Shown in pieces: positions 43,480 to 53,818 of a stretch of DNA of 64,000 bases. This DNA comes from Portulaca oleracea (taxonomy: Eukaryota; Streptophyta; Magnoliopsida; Caryophyllales; Portulacaceae): positions 34,061,261 to 34,125,260 of the forward strand of contig CM055872.1 in the NCBI GenBank assembly GCA_029582165.1, given 5' to 3'. The notes beneath the pieces are model-generated. The model saw only the letters and a program-made list of their open reading frames with translations, did no database searches and was not told the DNA's origin. The translations under genes and the position numbers were made by a program. Numbering within the stretch: position 1 is the first letter of the stretch; the number at the start of each line of letters is the position of its first letter.

Positions 43480-44990
43480 GAGTTCCTTGGCCCAAATTCC
43501 ACATATCTTGTGATTGTGAATGCGAATTTGAGTGAATCGGAAATTGCTTCTTTATTAGAAGTTTTAAGATTGCATAAAAAGGCCATAGGATACACTATAG
43601 ATGACCTTAGGGGTATTCATCCTTCATTTTGCATGCATCGCATCCTCATGGAGGACGACTTTAAGCCATCCATAGAGCGTCAAAGGAGACTTCACCCTAA
43701 CATGAAAGAGGTTGTTAGGAAAGAGGTCTTGAAATTGTTGAAAGCCAGAATTATTTACCCTATTTCCGATAGTGAGTGGGTGAGCCCGGTTCATGTTGTA
43801 CCTAAGAAAGGGGGAATGACGGTAACCCGAAAAGACAATTTTCCGCTCCCATTTGTTGACTAAACGCTTGAGAGACTAGCTAAAAACTCCTATTTTTGTT
43901 ATCTTGATGGATATTTGGGGTTTTTCCAAATCCCTATTCACCCTAATGACCAAGAAAAGACCACATTTACATGTCCTTATGGAACATTTGCATATAGGAG
44001 AATGCCTTTCGGGTTCTGTAATGCTCCCGCTACTTTTCAAAGATGCATGACGACCATTTTCTCTGAATTTATAGAGGACATTATGGAGGTTTTTAATGGA
44101 TGACTTCTCAGTTTATGGCACTTCATTTGATCATTATTTGCATAATCTTAAAAAAGTGCTAAAAAGATGTGAAGAAGTCAATTTGGTCTTAAATTGGAAA
44201 AAATGCCATTTTATTGTACAAGAAAGAGTTGTGTTAGGACATAAGGTTTCTTCTAAGGGCATTGAAGTTGATAGAGCAAAGGTGGAGGTAATTGAAAAAT
44301 TACAACCACCTACTTCGGTAAAGAGTGTGAGGAGTTTTCTTAGATACGTTGGTTTTTATCGGCGGTTCATAAAGATTTTTCAAAAATTCCAAAACCTCTC
44401 ACTCATTTGCTCATCAAGGATGTGCCCTTTGAATTTAATGAGGAGTGTTTGAGTGCTTTTGACAGGTTAAAGAAAGCTTTGGTTACCGCCCCTATAGTTC
44501 AAGCACCAGATTGGTCCTTACCCTTCGAAGTAATATGTGATGCAAGTGACTATGGGGTAGTGGCTGTTTTGGGGCAAAGGAAGGACAACAATCCCTATGT
44601 TATCTACTATGCTAGTAGAACATTGGATGGGGCCCAAGTCAACTATGCTACCACCGAGAAGGAATTCTTGGCGGTGGTCTTTGCCCTAGATAAGTTCTGA
44701 TCCTACCTCATCAATTCGAAGGTTATTATCTACATGGATCATGCCGCAATTCGACATCTCATGATGAAAGCGGATTCAAAACCCTGACTCATTCGATGGG
44801 TTTTGTTGCTCCAAGAGTTCGATATTGAGATCCGTGACAAGCCCGGCAAAATGTTGTGGCGGACCACGTTTCTAGGTTGCAACTTGAGGCCCCTAGTGAT
44901 GATGATGAGCTCCCGATCGATGATTCTTTCCCCCGTGAGCAACTCTTTGCTCTTGCCCATCAAGCCACTCCTTGGTATGCGGATTTTGTG
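43480..44990 (+). pseudogene. Element A reverse transcriptase and RNase H, broken
   Basis: RT motifs: GYTIDDLRGIHPSFCMHRI, VVRKEVLKLL, WVSPVHVVPKKGGMTV, CYLDGYLGFFQIPIHPND, RRMPFGFCNAPATFQRCM, MDDFSVYGTSFD, LNWKKCHF, GIEVDRAKVEVI, VGFYRRFI. Between GGMTV and RKDNFP about 27 codons are missing, including the CIDYRKLN motif present in relatives, so an internal deletion removed part of the palm. Frame changes occur near 44098 and 44400. RNase H follows: EVICDASDYGVVAVLGQR, YYASRTLDGAQVNYATTEKE, FALDKF*SYL, MDHAAIRHLM. The YLDG and MDDFS aspartates are intact, but the enzyme is dead. Confidence 0.9.
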
Positions 44991-45218
44991 AACTATATTG
45001 TGTGTGGTCCTTTGCCCCTGGATATGTCATAACAACAAGAGAAGAAATTCTTCTCCGATGTGAAGAGATATGTTTGGGAGGAGCCCCTCCTTTACAAGCT
45101 ATGTGGAGATGGGGTTTATAGAAGGTGCTTACCGGAATATAAGGTGCAAAATGTGCTTCACCATTGCCATTCAACAACATGTGGAGGCCATTTTAGCACG
45201 GACAAGACTATTGCCAAG
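44991..45218 (+). pseudogene. Element A integrase, N-terminal part (before B insertion)
   Basis: The frame reads YVWEEPLLYKLCGDGVYRRC, then VLHHCHSTTCGGHFSTDKT, the histidine half of the HHCC zinc finger, ending AK at the insertion point. The cysteine half (CDKCQRTG) resumes after element B at about 55305. The TSD ccaag falls within the lysine codon region. Confidence 0.85.
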
Positions 45219-46669
45219 TGATAAGTCATTTTTATATAGAGTTTTTAGGGCTCAAATCATGTCAGTTTCATGCTTTTTATACCCGATATCTCGTATTTTT
45301 TTAGCGATTTCTGTGATTTATACGCTTGTTCGCGAGTTTGGTATGTTTTGTAGGAATTTGCGGAATTATATAGAAAAGCATGAAAATTTGGAGGAAGAAT
45401 AAAAAAAACCAAAGAAATAAAAAAAAAGTTGAAGAAGGAAAGAAGAAGAAAGAAAGAACGGCCCAAATAACACGGCCCAAAGACCAGCTGAGGCGGAAAG
45501 GCAAGGCGCAGGCTGCGCCTCCAAAACGCAGCCAGCGCCTTGTCCAGAAAGTTTGGCGACCAAGAAGAACCAAAACGCAGGTCGCGTTTTGGAGTTTCAG
45601 CCAGCGCCCACTCACGGAGAATTTCACTTTTTGGGCAAAACACAGCCAGCATTTCTAAAATGCAGGCCGCGTTTTGTTCCCTAATCCAGCCCTATAAAAG
45701 GGGTTTGACGTCCACCGTTTCAGAGGGCCTGGCAATAAGCGATTTTCATCAGTTCTAGCGATAGTTTTCGGAGAGATTTATAGGTGGCTTTTAGAGTAGA
45801 CTTGGATCAATTTATTTACAGTTGATTCCAAAAGATTGTTATTAGATTAGATTATTGTTGGTGATCGAAGAAGACGAAAGAGATCGATTCGGGTGACACG
45901 AAGCGACCGATTCCGCCGATTCGAACACGCTTTATTTCTATTCTTCTTTCATGCTTTCTTGTTTTTATTCAGATTTTGTGATGTTTACTTTTAGAATTAT
46001 GAGTAACTAATTTCCTTTGTTTGGGGGATAGACTCGATGTCTATTAATTAAATTTGAATACAGTCTCGGTGTTTGGTTATCCTTTTTATTCGTTTAATCT
46101 GCGTGCAATGTATGTCATGGTAATTTGACAATAGAACGACAGTTTGAGTCTGTACCTATTTTTAGATTCTCGACAACAGAACGACAGTTTGAGTCTTGAA
46201 TCGGATTGCGTAGATTGAATAGGTTAGAAAATAGTTAGACATAATGATTCTTGCCTAGGGTCAATTTATAATCAGTTCTTATCTTTGATTAAGCTAAATA
46301 GTTAGAAATAATGTTTAGGTTAGTCATTGTAACTCACCTAGGATCGAAAGATCGAACTGATAAGTCCTAGAATGATTATAGACCCCGAATTGTCTTGTTA
46401 CCTGCACCGGGATTGTAAATGATTTGATTAATTGACTAGAGTGGACTCCCCTGAACGCTTTTAATTAATTGTTTAAATCCTAGAAATTCCTGCTTTCCTA
46501 GTTTAGTTTAGAAAACCTTACCACAACCCTTGGATCGACCTAGCATTCTTTGTAGCGAACTAGTTCAGTGCGTGGTTGAACGCAATTCCATGAGAGAGAA
46601 CGATATTTTATTACTACACAGATTCGTACACTTGCGGTACACAGACACCTATATGTTTTAGGTCTGTCA
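45219..46669 (+). repeat. Element B 5' LTR (1451 bp)
   Basis: TGATAAGTCATTTTTATAT start, GGTCTGTCA end. Palindromes span 45500-45676; TATA (CTATAAAAGGGG) at 45691-45702. After it comes leader-like sequence with duplicated TTTGACAATAGAACGACAGT words near 46123 and 46168. Confidence 0.92.
45500..45702 (+). promoter_or_regulatory. Element B U3 palindromes and TATA box
   Basis: AGGCGCAGGCTGCGCCT near 45504, a dyad at 45571-45592 (arms CAAAACGC and GCGTTTTG), and AAAATGCAGGCCGCGTTTTG at 45657-45676. TATAAAA follows 17 bp later. The 3' LTR counterpart is 54093-54275, where two of the words are deleted or altered. Confidence 0.6.
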
Positions 46670-46675
46670 AGTTTT

Positions 46676-46691
46676 TGGTGCCGTTCGGGGA
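46676..46691 (+). other. Element B primer-binding site, degenerate
   Basis: TGGTGCCGTTCGGGGA resembles the tRNA-Asp primer site of element A but lacks two bases and has one change. Priming may be weakened. Confidence 0.75.
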
Positions 46692-46803
46692 TTTGTTTTC
46701 CCAATCGCCATTGGATGAACGCGCTCTGGGTGACTAGGTTATTTAATTTCTGTTATTTTTCTTTATTACGCTTGGTGTTCTTGTTTTTGTCCTTTTCAGG
46801 TTT

Positions 46804-47997
46804 ATACAAAAAGATTTCTCTTTCGAGTACGATCCTGAGATCGAAGAACACTTCGAGAGAGAAAGAAAAGAGAAAGACTGGAGAAAGAATATCAAAAAAA
46901 TCAAGAAATGGGAGAAGAGGAGCTAGAATCGGAATCGGAAAAAGAAGAAGAGATGGGAGAACAGCGACCAAAGACATTTGGGCAGTATCTTACTCCCAAT
47001 GTCACCAACCCACAATCAGCAATCAACATTCCTACTATCCAAGCGAACGACTTCGAGCTACGTCAATCTTTGATCAACCTAGTGTCAAAATCACCATTCC
47101 ATAGGTTGATTAACGAAGATCCGAACCGACATCTACAACTCTTCCGCCAAGCTTGTGACACTTACAAGGCCAACAACGTGTCGGAGGACACTGTCAAACT
47201 ACGCCTCTCCCCGTTCTCGTTGGAAGGCAAAGCGTGGGAGTGGCTTGATTCACTTCCACCAAATTCAATCACAACGTTCGATGAACTCGCCAGCACCTTT
47301 CTGGCGAAGAAATTTCCTCCAAGCAAGCTCACCAGCCTAAGGAATCAGATTTCTACATTCACATAAGATCCGGATGAGTCACTATACCATGCTTGGGAAA
47401 GATTCAAGGACATTCTCCGACAATGTCATCAAGATGATTCGAACCTTGGGTTCCTATCCAATCCTTCTTCAATGGAGCGAATGATTCGACAAGAGGAAGC
47501 ATCGTCTCTGTAGTCGGAGGCGATCTTATGGACAAGACTGTGCCTCAAATCACGAGTTTGATCGAGCATCTGGCGAACTATTCTTATCAATGGTCTAAAC
47601 CCCGCCAAAAGGCGGGAGGTAAGTTTAATGTTGATGTAATTTCTTTATTGTCATCTAAACTTGATTCTTTAATGCAAAAAATTGACCGATTAAGTTTGCC
47701 ATCTAAACCCCCGACCTGCAATGTCTGTCAGTCGACCGAACATGAAACTTTCACTTGCTCTACAGGTGGAGTTAGTAATGAACAAGTCCAACAGGCCAAT
47801 TATATTGGCAATCCTAGACAGAATTATGACATGAATTCTAATACTTACCATCCTGGGGGTTAGAAACCACCCTAATTTTTCCTATAGGAACGACAACCCC
47901 ACTAGTCCTCTTCAAGGACAAGGACAGCAAAAGTATGTTCCCCCACCTTAAAGACCACCTCAACAAGGACCTCTTCGAAAGTCTAATTTAGAAACCA
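46804..47997 (+). pseudogene. gag: Element B Gag, broken
   Basis: The conserved N-terminus FEYDPEIEEHFERERK lies at about 46815-46870, in a frame different from the longest ATG-started stretch at 46908. Core: KTFGQYLTPNVTNPQSAIN, SPFHRLINEDPNRHLQLFRQ, LSPFSLEGKAWEWLDSLPP, FPPSKLTSLRNQISTFT, then TAA at 47364-47366 where relatives have CAA. After frame changes it continues LIEHLANYSYQWSKPRQKAGG and a cysteine-rich knuckle, CNVCQSTEHETFTC. About 70% of the residues look like the element A Gag by eye. Dead by at least one stop and three shifts. Confidence 0.85.
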
Positions 47998-48785
47998 TGA
48001 TGGAGAGTTTTATCGCAGGACAACAAAAACGGGAAGGTGTTATAAAAGACCTAATGCAAAAGGTAGAGGCTTTAGCAACCCACAATAAGATTTTAGAAAA
48101 TCAGATCGCCAATTCCGCGACTCCCTCTACTAGTTTGCCACCTCAACCTGTCCTTAATCCGGGCGCTCAATGTAACGCTATAACCTGCGAGGAAGAGAAC
48201 CTTGAGTGTGAACCCTTAGGAGAACATATTTTACATAGGATAGTCAAGACCAAACCTAAACCAAACCTGTTAAAGGGAACTAAAAACCCCTCAATTATGC
48301 CTAATAAGGAAGACCTAAGCAGTTTTAGGATCCCTGTCCAATGGGATGGTAGACCCATTAAATATGCATTATGCGATACGGGATCTGAGGTGAATGTTTT
48401 GCCTAAGTCTTACCTAAGAAAATATGAAAATAGGGAATTAAGGGTGACTGACAAGATCCTTCGTCTAGCAGACAAGACCCTTAGCAAACCTCTAGGGATC
48501 TTACATGACGCTCCCCTCCAAATAGGAGAGCATATTGTTCCTGTCGATTTCTTGGTACTAGATATAGGAGAAGATCCTAAATCAGAGATTATTTTAGGGA
48601 GGTCCTTCCTTTCAGCTGTCAATTGCAAGATGGATATGAGGAAGGGCACAATGATTATCGAGCTAGGAAAGTCGATGACAGAATACGAAGTACGAAAGGG
48701 CAAGTTGGTTCAGAGACATATTCCAAAAATAATTCATGATGAAGAAGACCTGGTTCCAAAATGGATCAATGACCCCGATGAGTAG
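47997..48785 (+). pseudogene. Element B Gag tail and aspartic protease
   Basis: An open frame of 262 codons: coiled Gag tail (MMESFIAGQQKREGVIKDLM, QKVEALATHNKILENQIA), linker, then retropepsin-like ALCDTGSEVNVLPKSYLRKY with the canonical D-T-G triad, PLGILHDAPLQIGEHIVPVD, FLVLDIGEDPKSEIILGRSF and a short tail ending NDPDE and TAG. Length and motifs look complete, so the domain may still be functional if expressed, but the upstream gag frame is broken. It would process Gag and its own polyprotein. Confidence 0.8.
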
Positions 48786-48806
48786 GGTCCACAACGTCGA
48801 GCTAAA

Positions 48807-48827
48807 GACGTTAAACAAAGCAACCCA
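48807..48827 (+). other. Conserved post-pol motif (element B)
   Basis: GACGTTAAACAAAGC followed by CAACCCA. The same words follow integrase in element A (56299-56333: GACGTTAAACAAGCGC ... GGCAACCCA). In B the motif sits directly behind protease, which locates the pol deletion. Its role is unknown. Confidence 0.55.
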
Positions 48828-48854
48828 GGTGGTACACTATTATCTAAATATTTA

Positions 48855-49251
48855 GAGAAATTGGACGGTAATATACCGACCTTCAGGGGTATTGAATAGC
48901 AATATACCGACCTTCACTTTTGGACAATAATATCACTGACCTTTATAGTTTGGTGACATTAATGTACCTTCAAGGATTTTGTGGGCGACAAAACGGATGA
49001 CGGTCTGACGTAGCAGGCGGCGCAAAAAAATCGGTGCCATTTTTAGGTGTTTTTAAGGGTGTTGTGTGTTTGTATTCGGTATTTTTAGGCTTAGGGGGTT
49101 TGTTTTTTTGTTAATTTTTAGGGTGTAAATCCTTGAATGTACATTAATGTCACCAAACTATAAAGGTCAGTGATATTACTGTCCAAAAGTGAAGGTCGGT
49201 ATATTGCTATTCAACACCCCTAAATGTCGATATATTACCGTCCAATTTCCC
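48855..49251. mobile_element. Mutator-like MITE, 397 bp, in element B
   Basis: A perfect 9-bp duplication, aaatattta, lies at 48846-48854 and 49252-49260. The tips are GAGAAATTGGACGGTAATAT and, inverted, GGGAAATTGGACGGTAATAT. Inverted similarity continues for about 135 bp (CTTCACTTTTGGACA, CTTTATAGTTTGGTGACATT). A 9-bp TSD indicates the Mutator superfamily. Non-coding. It shares word style with the MITE at 27560-28120. Confidence 0.92.
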
Positions 49252-49260
49252 AAATATTTA

Positions 49261-49562
49261 TTCCTCCCCGTCTTTTTTTATTTTAGTTCAATTATTTTGC
49301 TTTCAGTTTATGATCCCTAGCAATTTTATTTTTATTTTGAAGTTTACTAATATTTTTCTTTTATTGTGTAGAGAAAAAGGAAGAAATTCGAGAAATTCAT
49401 GGCTTTTATTGAATTTTTATTCCTAACCTAATGAATTCTATGTTGGTAGATGTTTGTAGGGATTTTTGGTATGTCAAATTGTAGTGAAAATAAGGAGGAA
49501 ACAAAGAAAAGGGAGAAAAACAAGCAAAAGTGGCAAAAATCGAGCTGCAAGCATCAGGTAGG
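49261..49562 (+). other. Element B spacer upstream of internal palindromes
   Basis: AT-rich, no supported gene. It contains TGTAGAGAAAAAGGAAGAA and GAGGAAACAAAGAAAAGGG purine stretches resembling the sequence that precedes the palindromes in the B LTR (AAGAATAAAAAAAACCAAAG), which suggests the spacer derives from, or converged on, the LTR. Confidence 0.4.
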
Positions 49563-49700
49563 AAAACGCAGCCAGCGTTTTCCAGGCGCTGGCTGCGCCT
49601 CATCCAGAAACTTCACGTACGCAGATTTTACAAAACGCAGGCCGCGTTTTGCCTCTTGCCCAGAAAATTGTTGCCCGGCTTTTAATTTAATCGGTCCCTT
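49563..49700 (+). promoter_or_regulatory. Internal palindrome module ahead of ORF3 (element B)
   Basis: AAAACGCAGCCAGCGTTTTC at 49563-49582, AGGCGCTGGCTGCGCCT at 49584-49600, and a dyad at 49631-49651 with arms CAAAACGC and GCGTTTTG. These are the same words as in this element's own U3 (45504-45676). A TA-rich stretch (CTTTTAATTTAATC) follows at 49679. I infer an internal promoter for ORF3. Confidence 0.45.
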
Positions 49701-49916
49701 TCCTTTTCTTTCAAAACAAAGTCCCCCTTCTTTTGCCCTAACCCGACGCCCTTCTCCCCCAAACGCAACCAGCGCACCACCTGCGCCACCCACCACCCTC
49801 GCCGTCGTCGGCCCTCGCCGGTGCCGCAACCACACACCACCTTCTTCTCTCTTTTCTCTTCTCAATTGCACTCTAACACTTTGAGTCTTCAAGCTCCATT
49901 CCTCTTCAAACTCAAG

Positions 49917-50398
49917 GTATGGAATTCTCAACTCTTCCTCTTGTTCTTTGATTATACACTTCGTTCTTGGTATGATTTTGGTTGAATACTTGAGTTTATT
50001 GAGTAATTTGTTCAATTTATACCAATTATCATGTCCTACATTCAAATTTCTTGATTTAGGTTTGAATTCTTGGATTGATTTCTTGATTAGGGCTTGGTTT
50101 GAGTTGGATGATTTTTAATCTTTTGTTCCAAAATTGAGAGAATTGTGTTATTGGAAGTGTTTAGAGAGCATTGTGATGTTAAAATTGAGAAATTTAGGTC
50201 TAAACTTAGGTTGTGATTAGGTTGTGGTGTTATACTCTGTTTTTAGTAAGGTTTTAGGTTAGATATATCTTGATCACAATTCCTAGTATCAAATTAGCAT
50301 GGGGGGATTGATAGAACTAAGTTTATGCGTTATAATCATGCTTATTTGATACCTAGAATTTATCTTGGTGATATTACTAATTTTGTGAGTGTTTTTAG
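49917..50398 (+). other. Probable 5'-UTR intron of ORF3 (element B)
   Basis: The exon end CTCAAG abuts GTATGG at 49917. A TACTAAT branch-like site lies at 50385-50391 and the 3' splice site TTTTTAG ends at 50398, directly before the ORF3 ATG. The body is T-rich, as expected for a plant intron. The same layout exists in element A (57277-57934). Confidence 0.5.
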
Positions 50399-51717
50399 AT
50401 GGTGAGAACTAAGAATCCTAGCTTCTCCGGACCACCGGGAGATGATAACGAAGCCGGAGGTAGCCGGAAGCGAAAAGCCACGGTGGCGGAGAAAGGAAAA
50501 CAGAAAGTTGCACCTTCAAAGGACTCGAGAGACCCAAACCCCTTTAACTTTGAAGGGGACATCAAGAAAAGGTACGATTCCCTCTCCAAAAGAGCCCTCG
50601 TCCCCACCAAATATATGCATGAGCCTTTATTGCGTAGTTGCGGTATGTTGGATGATGTTGATTGGATGTTAGGTCATTGCCACATGACCAACATAACTAG
50701 GTTAGGAGAACCGACCTATAGGGGAATTACCCTTGAATTCTTGTCTACCTTGGTTGTAAACCTCCAAGGGAGGGATGGGTGTGTTAGTTTCCAGCTTTTG
50801 AGGGTAGAGAGGAACATGACCGGCCGTATCCTGATTTGCCCGCGCCTTCGGTTTTCTTGAACGCACATGTAGGGATTCATCCCTTATACCCATAGAGTGG
50901 GACGGCAGGGGTTTCTATTTCAGAATTTCTGGTTTTTGACACTTGGGACCCTAGCAACACCCCCGCGACCTTGATTAGGAACCCCATATTGAGGTATGTC
51001 CACCGCATACTCTCTTGCGGTATCTTCGGGAGGCCCGGTAGCTCAAACAAAGCTACCCGGGCTGATTGCTACATGTTGCATTCCATGTTGGATACCGACC
51101 CTCGTGGCGACCCAGAAGCTATGCTAGCCCACCATCTTTATAGTGTCGCCACCTCAACCAACAAAGGCATTGCCGTAGGGGGCTACATGACACACCTTGC
51201 ACACCAATTCGGCTTTAGGCCACCTAGGAACCCCACTGACCTAGTCCCAGGTAACTTATTCTTGGATGGGGAATAGTGCAATTTCTTTGGCTTATGTAAT
51301 TTTGACAAGGACTCGCGTTGTCTCTGGGTCTATCCCAACAACACTAGGTTTCCCGTCACTAACCCCCACACTTCTCCCCAAGTTGTTGAGAATTTAATGT
51401 GGATGCCTCCCTTCCCCGAGTTCGACCCCGAACCAGAACCAGAAATCCACCCTAACCCTCAACCCGAACAACCCCAACCAGACTATGAGGCGCGCTTTCG
51501 CGACCTCCAAACCTCTATTGACCGGACCGAACACCGTGTCAACGAGTTGAGGGATAGCTTTGTTGAGTATAGGGGGCAATCTGACCAGCCATTTGACGGT
51601 CTTGACGAGTCAATCGCTAACCTCACCAGCCTTATTCAGGCCATGTTCGATCGAGCCTCACCACCACCAGGTCCGAGCCATACCAACCCTTACCCACCTA
51701 CCGAGGATCCTTGATCC
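50399..51717 (+). pseudogene. Element B ORF3 (Athila ORF1/env-position protein), broken
   Basis: Starts MVRTKNPSFSGPPGDDNEAG with a basic, low-complexity N-terminus, then KRALVPTKYMHEPLLRSCGM, DDVDWMLGHCHM, EPTYRGITLEFLSTLVVNLQ, the signature of the Athila ORF-1 family (Pfam ATHILA). A frame change near 50800 and a stop interrupt it. From about 50950 another frame gives RNPILRYVHRILSCGIFGRP, then an in-frame TAG at 51274-51276, a proline-rich stretch (EFDPEPEPEIHPNPQPEQP) and a coiled tail. It occupies the position of env-like genes, but I see no signal peptide or clear membrane span. The function is unknown. Confidence 0.75.
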
Positions 51718-51752
51718 TTGGCTAACCCTTACCCTTCACCGTTGTCTTCTGC

Positions 51753-51788
51753 ATTGAGGACAATGCAACATCTAAGCATGGGGGGGTT
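51753..51788 (+). other. Second purine-tract motif after ORF3 (element B)
   Basis: ATTGAGGACAATGCAACATC then TAAGCATGGGGGGG. It closely resembles the motif before the 3' LTR (53784-53818) and the copies in elements A and C. Confidence 0.6.
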
Positions 51789-53783
51789 GAAAAATATTTC
51801 TTCTTGTAAATTTTTCTTATTTCTCTGTTTTTCGTTTATTTCTCTGTTTTTCGTTTATTTTTCGTCTTTCTTTTTCTTGTTTCATGCTTGATTTTTCAAA
51901 TTTTAGTGTGTTTCTTTTACTTTGCTTAGTTAGTGTGCTTTCTAGATCTTAGCTTCTTTGTTTTTTTTTTTTTTAATTTGAAGTTTCTAGTGTGTTTTTC
52001 TTTTTGTTTTCTAGTTTCTTAAGTTTTTCTTCTAAATTTTTCTTTTAAATTGCATCCACCTAGTTGCATTAGATATAAGCATGTAGTCTTTCCATTTTCT
52101 TTCCCTAGTTTGTTTCTTTTTCTTTCTTTTGCATCCACCTATTCAAAAATCCCAAAAAAAAAAGAAGAAAAAGACCAAAAAAAATTAGAAAAGACAAAAA
52201 CCAAAAAAATTATAGGATAGGACTAGGATTAATATCGGAAACACCTTCAGTGATGATTTGTAAACCTTTCTTACTTTCAGTTTAGCTTGCTTCGCTTAGA
52301 AAAGTCTGGATTAGATCTCAAAAGGGTTTTTTTTATTTTTTTTTATTTTTTTTTATGAAACCTTTTTCCTTCAAATCTTCTGATTTTGGGTCAAGTTATG
52401 AAAGTTGTATCTTACTGCTTTGACTATCTTAGAAAGTATAAATGTGCGTGCCGCAAATCTTTGGGCTAAGATTAGTTGATTGAGCCCCATCCCGTGAGTC
52501 CACATTGCCTAAATTTTGAATTGATCACTTTTATCAATTCCATATTCCCTGAATGACTCACCATTAGTTGCATCTCTAGAACTTGCTTTGCATCATGCTT
52601 GAGACTACATACTTGAATTGCACGTTGTGACAAAGTGATTAAGGCATTCATTTTATTTTGTTAAGCTACATAACAAAATAACCTACCCTACTTTATATTT
52701 ACCGTTCTTTTTGCCCCGCCTAGCCTTTGTTTACCCTTCTTTCATGATTAAACCCCAACAATGCAACCCTTGGCCTTTGATATCCGGTGTCCCTTTGCCT
52801 TGCTCGGTTGAATGAGAGTTTGTCATTTTTTCGGAAGGAACAGTTGGTTAGGTGTGTTTGAACAAAAATATGAAGTTTGGGAGAAATTGTGCTTATTGTT
52901 TCAAATAGGGAGAAATTGAAGTTCCACCTTTTGAATAATTGGTGTTTGGTTATGTTGTTCATATATTATCAAGGTCGAAGTTGTAATTTCATAGTTTTCT
53001 TCTCCCCAATCACCCACCAAAAAGAAAAAAAAAAAGAGAAGCATAAAATTAAAAAAAAGGAGAAAAAGAGTTCCAAAAGAAAAGGGTGTTTAGGGAGATT
53101 CAATTTAAATTTGTAAACTTTGACTTGGTTGTATTCAGTTGAGATGTTTCACATCGTAGAGGGTGAAAGATGGAATTCCTTCCATACACTAAGCAAGAAG
53201 GTGAGTTGAGAGTGTTATATTCATTAAAATTCAATCCAAGCATGGCTCTTAACTCCTCAATCCCAAATCTTACCGCTCCTTTCCCTAACCTAAGTCCCAT
53301 TACAACCCGATAAAGTCCTTTTGATTGTCACTTGTGCGTTGTATACAAGTAGTGGAGAGCGAGGAGCTTATGGTAGTTTGTTTCTATTGGTTTGAGTATG
53401 AGAAAACCCACATACATATTGAAATTTGAGTGATTGAGTGATTTTATGTGAGGTTTGCTCTTTTTGACTGACTTACGTCCATAACTAACCGCGCACATTT
53501 GCATTATTCTTAAGACTGTTAGCGGGTTTATGCTTCAAAAGTACTTGTTCTCTCCTTTTGGTTTTGAAATTTTCTTCCTAGAAACTTTTAAACTGAGTTT
53601 TGATCTTGTCCAGACAAATCTTTGTGTTTGCTTGATTGAATTGATGTGTTAGATTGGTTAGCCTGAGGGGTGTTAAGATTTTGTTTTCGTAATCCTATCT
53701 AAAGCTCTTTTCCGCCTCTTTCTCTTCTTATACTTGGTTCCTCCTGTTTGAGCCCTAACCCTCCTATTTTTAATTCTGACTTG
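51789..53783 (+). other. Element B 3' untranslated region
   Basis: T-rich at first (51800-52190), then 1.4 kb shared with element D (52210-53660 against 12450-13830). Short frames here are not conserved between the two copies. No gene is supported. Confidence 0.7.
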
Positions 53784-53818
53784 TTTGAGGACAAGTAAGA
53801 GCTAAGCATTGGGGGATT
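53784..53818 (+). other. Element B polypurine tract
   Basis: TTTGAGGACAAGTAAGAGC then TAAGCATTGGGGGATT, directly followed by the 3' LTR start TGATAATTC. Confidence 0.75.

Noticed and set aside
49450..49884. 144-residue plus and 163-residue minus frames in element B spacer
   Set aside because: They overlap the palindrome words and UTR-like sequence and are not conserved in element A.
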